Shown here one piece after another: positions 36,001 through 46,556 of a stretch of DNA of 64,000 nt. Origin of the DNA: Neospora caninum Liverpool (taxonomy: Eukaryota > Apicomplexa > Conoidasida > Eucoccidiorida > Sarcocystidae); contig NC_018390.1 in assembly GCF_000208865.1 (NCBI RefSeq), positions 4,296,270 to 4,360,269 of the forward strand. The letters are read 5' to 3'. A program made the position numbers and the translations under genes. The notes below the pieces were generated by a model. It was not told the origin of the DNA, ran no database searches, and worked only from the letters and a program-made list of their open reading frames with translations. The first letter of the stretch is position 1; each line of letters opens with the position of its first letter.

Positions 36001-39000
36001 GCAAAACAAGGACAGGGACAGTTAGCGAGGGAAGAGGCGACTTGTGAGACGCAGAGACACAGACAAGGACGCGTTTTCGCGTTTGTACACCACCACCCCA
36101 CTGGACTGCTTAAGACAGCTAAAAGTGTTGGATTTCACTATCCTACCGGTTTCTATCCACGTCGATGCTCTCTCTTGGGATTCTTCAACCAGAGTATTTA
36201 CCCGCTGGTTCCCTACTTGCTGGACTCAGTCCATTTAAAAGGATTAATATGAAAAAATTACAGGTGCATGGCTGTCGTCAGCTCGCGGCGTGGGCGCTCC
36301 CCTCACAGTTTTTTATCTTTAAAGGCAGACGAGATATACATTTTTAGACTGAATTGCCGAAACGTTCCCCACGATCGCACAGTGCGTGCGACACGCCGAA
36401 CGCCGAAGAGAGAGAAAACGCAACGCCTTTTCCCTCTCTGCATTTGCGTTTTCCTTTTCACCAGGCAAGAAGCGCTCTGAGACTGGGAATGTGGCAAGAG
36501 GCCGTTCGATGTGCAGCAGACTGCTCGGCGTTGATGCCCTCGTACCGCGGGGCGTACGACACGGCAGCAGAAGTAAGGTCCTGGAACAAACTTGTCTTCC
36601 CCCTTCTCTCTTTCTCCCCTTCTCTGTTTCTCCCCTTCTCTCTGCCTTCCATCTCTCTCTGCGCCGACCGTTTTCCTGGCGATGTCCCCGTGCTGGAGGC
36701 CTTCCTCCTCTGCTCCCCGCGGGTCTATTGCGCTTTTCCGCGTCCTGTTTCCTGTCGAGTTCTTCCCGAGAGCCAGGGTTCTCCGTTCTCTCCTGTTTGG
36801 ATTTGCCGATCTGTCCTTTGTCTTTATTATCTCGCGTTTCTTCCAGGCTTCCGAATTGCTGCTCGACTGGGAAGGCGCAGTGTCGGCCATGACCCAGATG
36901 CAGCAGCGCTGCGGCGCCTCCTTCACTGCGGCGGATCGCCTGAGGTGAGAAGGCGGGCCATTTTCGGGTTCCCCATGGGCTCTCTTTTCTCGTGGAAACC
37001 CGAAACCGGCTTCGCGTCAGACGAAGCCTCCGCGCCTTCTTTTTAGATCGCCGCCAAAAGATTTCTTTCCCCTCTCCGCGGTGGACATCGTATATCTTGC
37101 CTGTGCCTCTCTCTTCGCAAGTGGCCGTGTGCGATACTTGGGCTGCGATCCGGCGCCTCTTCTTCTTTCCTTCACCGCGGCTCTCGCTCGAATTGCCTTC
37201 CGCTGTCCATTTTTCTTCTCCGTCTCTTCCAGGAAAGAGCGATTCGAGGCGCAGCTTAAGGCGTCCGCCTTCCAAGTGCTCGGCGTTGAGAAGGGCGCTT
37301 CCGCAGCCCTCATCAACCGAGTAAGAAGGAAAAGAGAGACTGCCCGAACAGAAGGGAAAAGGGAAGACCGAAGAGACGCGAGCGCCGCCAGGACACAGTG
37401 TTCCTCTTTACTTGCACGGAGTTTTGTCAATCGACATACAGCCTATCTGTATGTGTGTCTTTCTATCCATCTATGTTGATCCGTATCTGTCTCTGTGTAT
37501 CTGTATATCGATGTCGGTCTACGCCTCTCGTGCGGTATCTCGGTGAATCTAGACGCTTGCATGCTCCAATTTGAGGAGCGACTTCCCGGGCAAGAGGGGC
37601 TGGGTGCTAGCTGTTTTTGCGGAGGTTCTTTGCGTTGCTTTCGCTGAGCACGTTCCCACCTTTTTTTCCCCGTTTTTTGCCCGTTCTCGTTGCGCCTTTT
37701 CCAGGCGTTTCGCAAGTGGAGCATTCGCTTTCACCCGGATAAAGCGGCGGGTCTCACCCCCGATCTCCGGCTCCGCAACGAAAACTTTTTCAAGAGGTGA
37801 GGATCCCCACAACGGGCAAAGAAAGATGTGGACAGAAAGGGGACAAGAGAACAAGAAGTCGAAAAAACTGGTGTTTCCCCCTCTTTTTTCCTAGAAAAAG
37901 AGAAGGCGAGTAAAACTGATGTCCTTTTCTCCTTTTTCCTAGGTTGAACGAAGCGCGACTGGCCCTCCTGGATCGGGAGCGGTGCGCCGTCCACCTGCGG
38001 CTGCCGCACCAGCCGCTGTACGAACACCCTGGCGAAGCGGCCGAGATTTTGCAGTCCTCGCGAAAGCCCGCGCCTGCGAATCCCTCCCGCCGCGAGGACG
38101 GCACCTCGCCCTCAACGGCAGTCCGTGCGTCGTGCGGCGCGTCGACTCCCCCGCCTTCGCCTCTGCGGAAAGCGGCTTCTCCAAAATCGGAGGCAAAGTC
38201 GCGTGCGTCCTCGGAGCTGGGTGCGGCGAGCCTGGACGATTTGCGTTATCAGCGAGAGGCGCTCCTGCGGTCGCTGACCAGTCTGGGCAGTCAACGGAGA
38301 GCCGTCGAAGAAGAAATCGCCGAGCAGGAGAAACGCGACGGCGAGCGCGGCGGCGGAGACGCTGAGCCGCACGCGCTGCGCGCCAGTCGCCAGCACCGCG
38401 AAATCGAAATTCGAAAGTTGAAAGAAAAGGAAGAAGCGAAACGCCAGAAACTCGCTGAAGTCCTCAACGAATTGCAACTCAGACTCAAACAAGGAGCCGA
38501 GCAAGAAGACAGAGGAGAGGGGGAAGAGAGCGAAAAGGGGGAAGAGGGGGAAGACAGGAAAGGCAGAGAAGAGAGGAGGGAGAGTGGTGTCGCAGGAGCG
38601 GCAGCGAGGCGAGGCGATTCGATGCCAGGAAGTCAGCGGGTCAGCATCGACGTGCCTTCGACTCGAGAGGCGACGGAGGCGCCGTCCTTTTCTTTTGAGA
38701 AGGAACGGGGGGTGGAAGGCGGAGAGAGTGAGGCTGCGCATGCACCGGGGTTTTCTCAGTCCGCGTCGCGCTTTCCTCCGGTGTCTTCGCGGCTCGGGAA
38801 GGGGAGCCGTCGCGCGGGCGAAGAACGCGAAGACGCCGATGAAGAAAATGATTTTCTGCAGGCCTGTGGAGAGGCCGCAGACTGGGGCGACGAGGAGACG
38901 GATTCGGAAGACCATGACTTCTTTTCGAACCAAAACGTTTTTGAGATGCCCAGGGGGGATGCATCGAAGGGGGCAGAGACGCCGGCGCCTGGGAGAGAAG

Positions 39001-41192
39001 GCGTGAGGGAGAAGGCGCCCACCGAGAAAGAGACGAGCGAGATAGAAGACGCTTTCTTCGGACTGCCTTCGCGGGATGCCTCGGAGGCTGCGTTTTCCTT
39101 CGAGGGGAACCTTTCCCGAAGCTCCACCAAGGCGGGCGAGGCTTCGAACCATTCCTCCTCCTTCTCGTCCTTCGCGTCGTCTTCGCCTTCTTCCTTCTCT
39201 TCGCTCTCTGCCTCGCTCGCGCGCGCCAAGGAGGTCTTGACGCGCGCCTCTGCGCTGGCAAGCGAGAGCTCTCCTCAGACAAAAGGCACACGAGCAAGAC
39301 ACTCGTTCTTCTCTCCGCCACCCACCCCATCTTCCTCGGCGCCTTCTGCGTCCTCGTCTCTCCCTTCCACACAAATCCCCGGCGCCACCTTCCTCGCCTC
39401 TTCTTCCTCTTCTTCTTCTTCCTCTTCATCCTCCTCTTCTTCCTCTTCATCCTCCTCTTCTTCTTCCTCTTCCTCCTCTTCTTCCTCCTCTTCTTCCGCT
39501 TCTTCGTCTTCTTCGACTGCGTCGTCTTCCCTAGCGGCGAGCAAAGCTTTCCGGGATGTGCGCGGGAAAAGTTGCATATCTCCACGGAAGAAGAGCATGG
39601 GGGTGAACAAGACGGAGACAGCTCGGCGGTTTTTTGCAGCGCCGGAGGAGCTGTTGAGGGAGCGCAGAGGAGAGACGGAGCGGAAGAAGATGGCCCCGCC
39701 GCCTCTGTATAAGACTCCGATTCCTCTCTTGAAGAAGATCACTTCGAAGGCCCCAGAGAAGACGGAGACGAACAACGAGAAAGCAAGGGAAACAAAAGAA
39801 ACGAGTCAGAACTCTCATCCCCTTTCCACTTCTTCGCTGTCGTCGACGTCCTCTCCGGCTGAGTCCGCGCGAGAGAAGACGCCCCCCGCGAGTGCCTCTC
39901 GTGCTTTCGCGTCTTCGACGGAGGCAGAGCGCACAGGCGAGTTGCCCAAGTCTGGGAGTTTCGCCGCAAAGACGCCGAGCCCATTTCTTTTTCGCGAGGC
40001 GCATCAGACTCTCGGAAACCCGCGAACGACTGACGGGCGGAAGGCGAATCGGCTCTCGGAGGGAGCGAAGGCAGGCGAGCGAAGAGCGGAAGGCCCCTCG
40101 AGGCGGAAGGACCAGAGAACTGCCCGGCCACCTAGCCGGGACAGCCTGAGCGATCAGAACTTTGGCGAGAGGGAGGAGGCTAGCGGAGAGAGTCAGGGAA
40201 GAACCGGGGACTCGGTGAGCGAGGGAGAGCGAGCGGAGACGGTTGGGGCAGGGAAGAGCAATACGTTCGAGGATTCGTTCTCGCCGCGAGCTTCAGGCAG
40301 AGGCGAAGCCTCGCGCACGACTTCCTCTCGCGACACCAAACCTGCGTCTCCAGATCCTCTCCTGGGCACTGCAGACCGACACAGGCTCTTCGCTCCTTCC
40401 TCTTCTTCTGGTTCTCCTGTTTATGCTGGCAAGGTGCGGAAGGAAGAAAGCGTGACTGGCGGCGGCCAGACGTCTCTCTCTGCTTTCCGAGGGGAGAGGG
40501 GCGGGGCGCGAGAGGAGCCTGCTGGGAGCCTGCGGTCGCCGGGGGTTTCCCAACTCAGCGACGACGCCAATGGTCGGGCGGAGACCCGCTCGGAGGCGGC
40601 AAACGACAGGCTGTCGAACCCTGGCAGAGACAGTCGAGAGACGGAGGAAAGAAGGGAAGGGGGGGGAGAAACGCGAGAGGACAATCCTGCCGGCAAGAGA
40701 AAGCTGAGAATCGGAGAAGGCCAGACTCTCGGCTCTTCTTGCCCCGTGCTCAACACGGACAGGGGAGACGACTGCTTATCCTCACGTCGTTCCCACTACC
40801 CTGGTCCAGACACCCAAGCATCCTTTCCGTCTTTGTCTGCTTCGTCCTCCTCTTGTTCGTTTTCGGCGTCTTTGGGTGGGTTTGAGGGGAGAGCAGGGGG
40901 GGAGGGCGAGACGGCGAGCAGTGTGTCGCGGAGCGAGAAGGGACAAACTCCGGGGCGGAAGGCACCTGCGCTTTTCTTCGTGCCGGAAGCTCGCCACGCC
41001 GCCGCTGCGCCTTCTCTCTCAGCTCTGGCGGCTTTGCGCCCGCGGGCTGCCTGCAGCGGCGAGAAGAGACAGGAACGCGACGCACGCCGAGAGAAGGGGA
41101 CCGCCGACGGGAGCTCGCACGGCCGCCGGCAGTTCTCTCCACACCAGGAGGAAGTCGTGCGCGAGTTTCTGGCAGAGAAATACGGCTTCTAA
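33066..41192 (+). CDS. Coiled-coil / ankyrin-like / TPR / J-domain protein
   Basis: Exons: 33066-35480, 35812-35988, 36465-36572, 36847-36944, 37233-37320, 37705-37796, 37943-41192, giving 2075 residues. All phases agree. Order of parts: a Ser/Pro-rich N-terminus; a coiled coil at about 165-285; one ankyrin-like unit (DEDGNSVLHWTCKRN to KKGETPADLL) at about 717-770; TPR-like helices at about 840-933 (LAFNKARSALRLGMWQEAV, then LLLDWEGAVSAM). A J domain follows at about 940-1010 with AFQVLGVEKGASAALINRAF and an intact HPD at 972-974 (codons at 37732-37740). A long disordered tail has poly-Ser at about 1478-1525. HPD-containing J domains stimulate Hsp70 ATPase, so this should be an Hsp70 co-chaperone; client and location are unknown. 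Intron 2 uses a GC donor and contains an organelle-derived insert. Confidence 0.8.
35119..35151 (+). repeat. Poly-Ser (TCT/TCC)n coding repeat
   Basis: A trinucleotide run encodes about 11 serines within exon 1 of the J-domain gene. Confidence 0.8.
36095..36350 (+). other. Organelle-derived insertion (probable NUMT) in intron 2 of the J-domain gene
   Basis: The bases at 36261-36285 read as the conserved small-subunit rRNA loop of bacteria and organelles; GGCTGTCGTCAGCTCG is exact. Nuclear 18S differs here. The intron of a protein gene has no other reason to carry it. The flanking AT-richer bases (about 36107-36345) differ in texture from the neighbouring exons and include a 40-base element repeated at 42371. 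Coccidian nuclear genomes are known to be full of short mitochondrial fragments, so a nuclear copy of fragmented mitochondrial DNA is the likeliest reading. Apicoplast origin is the alternative. The borders are estimates. Confidence 0.65.
36107..36146 (+). repeat. 40-base dispersed element, copy 1
   Basis: The last 26 bases (36121-36146 on this strand) are identical to 42385-42410. The preceding 14 bases match apart from four substitutions that are all transitions. This copy lies inside the J-domain gene intron next to the rRNA fragment. Confidence 0.8.
39395..39525 (+). repeat. Poly-Ser trinucleotide repeat in the J-domain gene tail
   Basis: TCT/TCC/TCA codons encode an almost unbroken serine run of about 40 residues in the last exon. 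The opposite strand would encode poly-Glu/Asp, which produces a false acidic frame there. Confidence 0.9.
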
Positions 41193-41560
41193 GGGAACGC
41201 GACCCGAAGAAAAGCAAGAAGAAACACGTAGCGTGCGTAACAGGCGGGACACTGGAGAGAAGAAATCTTGCAACGAAGGAATGGAACCATCCGGGCCGAG
41301 AGAAAGGAAGAGAGCAAGAGAGAGGGGAAGAGAGAGGAGCGAGATGTGGAGGCGATGCGATTTGACCCGGAGAAACCGCGGGGGACGGGGGTGAGCTCCA
41401 GGCCGTGGCTCGGTCGTTTCCGCTCTCAGCTTTTCTTTTTTCGGTGAAACCTTTTCGACCGTCCTTTTCGTTGCCAGTCGCGAGACGGCTGCCTGATTCA
41501 ACTGCGCCTTCCAACTGCACAGGTGCGAGCACGATCACACCACAAGAAAAAGAACAGAGA

Positions 41561-41805
41561 TAAGAGACACAGAAGAGAGGAGAGACACAGGAGAGAGAAG
41601 AGACACAGGAGAGAGAAGAGACACAGGAGAGAGAAGAGACACACAAGAGAGGAGAGACACACAAGAGAGGAGAGACACACAAGAGAGGAGAGACACAGGA
41701 GAGAGGAGAGACACAGGAGAGAGAAGAGACACAGGAGAGAGGAGAGACACAGGAGAGAGAAGAGACATAGAAGAGTGAAGAGACACAGAAGAGAGAAGAC
41801 AGGGA
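41561..41805. repeat. 18-bp purine-rich minisatellite
   Basis: About 13 units of 18 bases have the form GAGACACAGGAGAGAGAA, with variants (ACACAAGAG, CATAGAAG). The six-codon period gives false open frames on both strands. Confidence 0.85.
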
Positions 41806-42143
41806 AGTGTGCTTGCCTGGGTTTGACATTGTTTTTTCGACTGGTTTCTCTCCAGGTATGCCCACAGTTCGCAGCCGTTCTGTTTTTGTTTCTCTCTTCC
41901 ACTGTTTCTCTCTCCTTCGGTCGTGCCGAGGTGGGAGGTGCGAGCGGCAACTGGAGAGAGAAGGGCGTTTTCTGGGGAGTCTACACTCCGAGGTGTGGAC
42001 TTTCTGTTTAGATCTCAAAGTGTTTTTAAAGTATTGTTTCCGGTTCCGAGCGCTCTTGTGCTGTTCACGATGGGGAACGGCAACTCGTGCCGCCGCGAGA
42101 GAAAGGAGCGCCAAGGGCGCAGAAGGCGACCAGCGAAAAAGCA

Positions 42144-42232
42144 GAGAAGAAAAGACTTCGATGCAGCGGAAGAGAAAAAGGGACAGCGAGAAGAAAAGAC
42201 TTCGATGCAGCGGAAGAGAAAAAGGGAGAGAG
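42144..42232. repeat. 44-bp direct tandem duplication
   Basis: The segment beginning AAGAAAAGACTTCGATGCAG at 42147 recurs at 42191 with almost no change. Confidence 0.85.
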
Positions 42233-42370
42233 AGAAGACGAGTAGAAGTAGGGACATGAACAGCTGAGAGTAGCCCTTTTTTCCGCAGAAAACAGTAACG
42301 CCCCTTGAAGGCAGGAGAAATCGAGCTTGCAGTGTGACGTTGCTATATACAGCACACACCCGAAGGAAAA

Positions 42371-42410
42371 TGCTTGAAACGGCCAAAAGTGTTGGATTTC
42401 ACTATCCTAC
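42371..42410 (+). repeat. 40-base dispersed element, copy 2
   Basis: Matches 36107-36146, the last 26 bases exactly. It is found here in intergenic DNA with none of the rRNA sequence that accompanies copy 1. Confidence 0.8.
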
Positions 42411-43425
42411 GACAAAAAGCCGCGACAGAAAAAAGAAAAGACCGAGACACAGCCTATCCCATTTTCCTCTTCCGTTGCAAGGAAAGCATCCCGAAACAGC
42501 CCGCTGGCTGACGGAGAGGTAGAGGAACAGCGATAGAGAGAAGCCGAAGAAAAACGGTGAAGAAAAGGGGTGGTGAAAAGCCGGCGCTGAGCCGCGACAT
42601 CGAGAGGTCCTCTGCCAGTCTTGCGCAAGCAAAGACGCCGAAATTTCTTCACAGATAGAGCAAGCGGGGTAACACTCTGAAACGCCCGCCGCCTGTTCAA
42701 ATATCCGTATTACCGTTTAACACGAGAAATTGAAAAAGTTCATACGCCACCGAGAGGTCCCACTATACATACACAAATACATACAGGCAAACATATGGAA
42801 CTACGCAAATATAAATATATACATGCATATATATATGTATATATGCATGTGCATTTGTATGCACACAATTGTAAAGACAGGAGCCTATCTATACCTGTGG
42901 CGGATACGCCTGGTGTGACGTTTTGGTTTTGCAGGTTTTTCACGAAAGAGCCCAATGCCCGGCAGGCAGCTCTCGCTCACTGGCTTCGCATCTGGGCGCC
43001 CCAAACGTTTTTTCCCCTTTCTGTTTGCGAGAGACGCGTGCTTGAGGCCAGCCTAAACGCGCCTCTGTTCCTAACGCAATCGCCTGCCGGTCTCCTGCGA
43101 GTCCGACGCATCTGCTTGCGTGCCCGTGCTGTCTGTGTACCGTTTTTGGCAAAGCGCAAGTCGACGCATGCCAAGCTGAAGCAGAAAATCGCGCCGCTGC
43201 GTTCAACCAGAGCCCCATGCGAAATTCCATGTGGCCTTCTGACCACCAGAGGCGCCTTCTCTCAACACTCGATCTCCCTTTCTCAGCAGCCTACGTGTAT
43301 TTCCACAGTGACAACATACCAAAAACTACGTTGTTAGCGAGTGGCTCTGTCCACATCTCTCCCTCTCCCTATCTCTCTCTCTAGAAGCACCGATGGGTGG
43401 GAGCAACGGAGGCCACGAGAAGCGA

Positions 43426-46400
43426 TTACGAGGCGAGCGCCGTGAGCCGTGCGAGGAAGGCGGCGTACGACCTTGTCATTTTTTCCTTCACGAGCTCGCT
43501 GTCTGCAGTCCACTGAAAGGCAGAAAAGACCCCGTCGACGTCCGCGTCGGAGACACCGTTGTCGTTTCTCCACGCTTCGCCTTGCGGCGCTGTAAGAACG
43601 GAGCCAGGCAGCCTCGACCTTTGATTGTCAGCATCTGCCTCGCCGTCTGCCGTCTCCTGGTTGCCTTCACCTTTCTTCTCTGCTTCACCCTTCGCCTGTG
43701 TTCTTTTCGGTTTCGGCCTTCCCTGCGTCGCCTCGTTCTCAGACCACGACGCCAGGAGAAACGTGGCAGCGACTTCTTCCATCAGTTCCAGAGGAAGGTC
43801 CGCCTCTGCCCACGTCTGCGCGTTCTCTTTGCTCTCTTCTCGCTCTTTCTCTCCCTCGGTTCTCTCCCGACTGTCCCCGTCCCTTCTCGCGTCTCCACGA
43901 GGTTCTCTCCTTGACGTTTCTAAGCTCTTCGCGTCTATTTCGCGACATCCCAGGCCGAGGAGGCTGCGCAGAGTCTCCTCTCGGGTTTTGACTGGCCGAG
44001 GCTCACGAAGTGAAAAGATCGGATGCGAAGGATCGAACAAATGCGCCAGGAGGCTTTCCGCAAAGAGGCGAGGAAGAGGCGCGTCTGGGCGACAGCCTCG
44101 CGGCACCTAAAAAACCGATGCAGAAGTCGAAGAGAAGAATCTTGAAAGCCGAAAAAACAGCGAACGAGGCACAGAGGAACCGGGCGCCCGCCCCCTGTCT
44201 TTTCTCGCCCCCGAGACGCGAATCAAGACCGACGCCTTCCATCTTCCTGTCCCCCCTTTTCTCTCGCTTTCTGCTTACCGCCGCAGCCCTCCATTGTGCC
44301 TCAGCTTCTGCCCACGCCACCTCGAGCGCCATGAGATCCTGCAGGCACAGACGCGGAGAGCGAAAATGCACAGACCGCTCCCGCCCCGTCTTCCTTTCTC
44401 CACCCTGCCTCTGCGGACGAAACGCGCTCGGCAGGCTCTCGCATCCTCTCCGCATCTAAGCCGAAAGACTAGCGTCACCCCCCTCTCGCCGCCAGCTTCC
44501 GGCCCGCGGTGCGTGCCGCGAACAAAGCCCTCAGTCCGACGAGGCAAGAAAGTGAGCAGGGAAACAGAGAAAACGAGGGAGAAGACGGATCGAATTCTTG
44601 ATGACTGCTGTCCCTCGCCTTACTTGATTGCTAAACATGCAGCTACAAGGACTCGACGCAGGCAAGCCGACTCACCGCAAACGCTTGATGGAAGGCCGCT
44701 CGAACGTTGGAAATATTGAACGCGTTCTTGCCCAAGTCAATATCGGGTGTCTGCAGACAGGGGTTGGACAGACCGAAATCCGAGAGGATTTCGGGCCCTT
44801 CTTTCTGGGATCCCGTCGCCAGGAAAAACAGTAACGCTTCCTCTTTCTGAACTGCGCCTTTCCGCCGTTTCACGTTGTGTCCTTTCGGCCCTTTGCTCGC
44901 ACCGAATCACACGCTCGATGCTTCGCCCACGTTTGCCCATCTGACATCCCCAAATGCGAGTCGACATCCGCTATTCCCTCCCTCCGATCCTCTCTCGTCT
45001 TTGGCTTCTCTCTTCGCTTCTCTCTCTTCTTCTCTCTCCTCTTTTTCTTGTCTCTTTCTTCTCGCTTTCTTACCGTCGGGCTCTCCATGCACAAGAGCTC
45101 GCGTCTCTCGCCCCACAGTTCGGGTCGGACGTTCTTCAGAAATGTGTGACCCAGACCTCGAACGCTGAAAAAGGACACAACAAGCAGCATCGAAAAAACA
45201 CAACGACAACGCGTAGCCAGGAGAAAGCCAGGGGACAGCACACGGGGAGAAACCAACCTACAACTGGAGAACTGGTCCACACGGCGAGCCCTCATTTTTG
45301 CTTCAAAGATCGTGAAGATGAGAAAAAACCCCCCAGGGAATTGCAAATTCACCGTTGCTCTCCGCCGTCTTGCTACTTTAACGGCACCTTTTGCCCCTCA
45401 CTTCCCTTTCTGCCTTCCTCGTCCGTTTTGTCTCTTTTTCCCTTCTTCTCTTCCGCTCTCTCTGTTGCATCTCACCACCCGCCCCAATCGCGGTAGTTCC
45501 AGTGCTTGCCCCAGAAATGCAGGAAATCCAGGAGAAGGTGAGAGAAAAGCACGCCACGCTGCAGCGTCGGATCATGAGCTGGCGACCAGGACTTGAAAAA
45601 GAGAAGGCCCATCGTAAACAACAAATAACTCCCTGCGCCGCCCCGGTACGTCTCCGACAAATTTCGCTGGAAAACAAAAAACAGGCAATAAACGGTGGTA
45701 GAAACGCATATATATATATATATATATAGATATATATACGTAGATATACGTATGTGGATATACGTCCTCAGTGCATCTCCATGTGGCTTATGCAAGAATC
45801 TTTACATACACACGTGCACATTTTTGACTGCATGAAAAGTTACACACGCATGCTTAAGTAGCAAAAATCGACACAGGTGTTAGATATGCATTTACATATA
45901 TCATGCTTTTCCGGAGTATAACCTAGGGTGTGGACAACCAGCGAGCATCTCACGCACTGCCTGCCGCGCATGCATTTGTTTATGTATATGGACGTGAACA
46001 CTTTTACAGATGGAACTTCACTCTGTTCGTAGGTTCGTAGTGATGCGGCCTGACCAGTTTAAGGAAGAGCTTGATGAGGAGCAAGAGCGGACGGAGAAGA
46101 GGGAACTTGATGAGCTGCAGCGGAAACCGGAACGCGAGAGGCAAAATAGGTGGAAATGCAAGGACACACGGCACGAAATAGAACGATCTGCATCTGCATC
46201 TGGACCACTGTCGAGCACGCAACACACTGCGGATATCCGTGCGCACCCCTCGCTCCGCGGCGACCGACACGCCTCCGCAAATTCGACTCTTCTCTCCTCT
46301 CAAGCTCTTCTGACCGCTCGCGTTCTCCGCTGCTTGCACATGCGACTGGCGCTTGCATCGCAAAGCTCATGTCTTTCACCCCCGCCACAGTTGAACGGAC

Positions 46401-46520
46401 CTGTTTTCTGGCCTCAAACACACACACTCAGGAGCTCCACCTCACCGAGAAGTGCAGTTAAAACACCCGAATATAAACCGAATTACACATCTCGTCACAC
46501 ATTTGCGTGCCTGTACACGT

Positions 46521-46556
<36 letters not shown>

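Larger units (their letters stand above)
41193..43425. other. Convergent intergenic region with minisatellites
   Basis: This is the 3' flank of the J-domain gene (+) and the poly(A) polymerase gene (-). It holds an 18-bp minisatellite, a 44-bp direct duplication, the second copy of the dispersed 40-base element and a TA-rich stretch at about 42780-42850. No exon is supported. Confidence 0.5.

Noticed and set aside
39275..39775. Acidic minus-strand frame opposite the J-domain gene tail
   Set aside because: It is the antisense image of the poly-Ser repeat (poly-Glu/Asp).
41523..42011. HRREER-repeat frame after the J-domain gene
   Set aside because: It comes from the 18-bp minisatellite, which is a multiple of three. 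No conserved flanking sequence is present.
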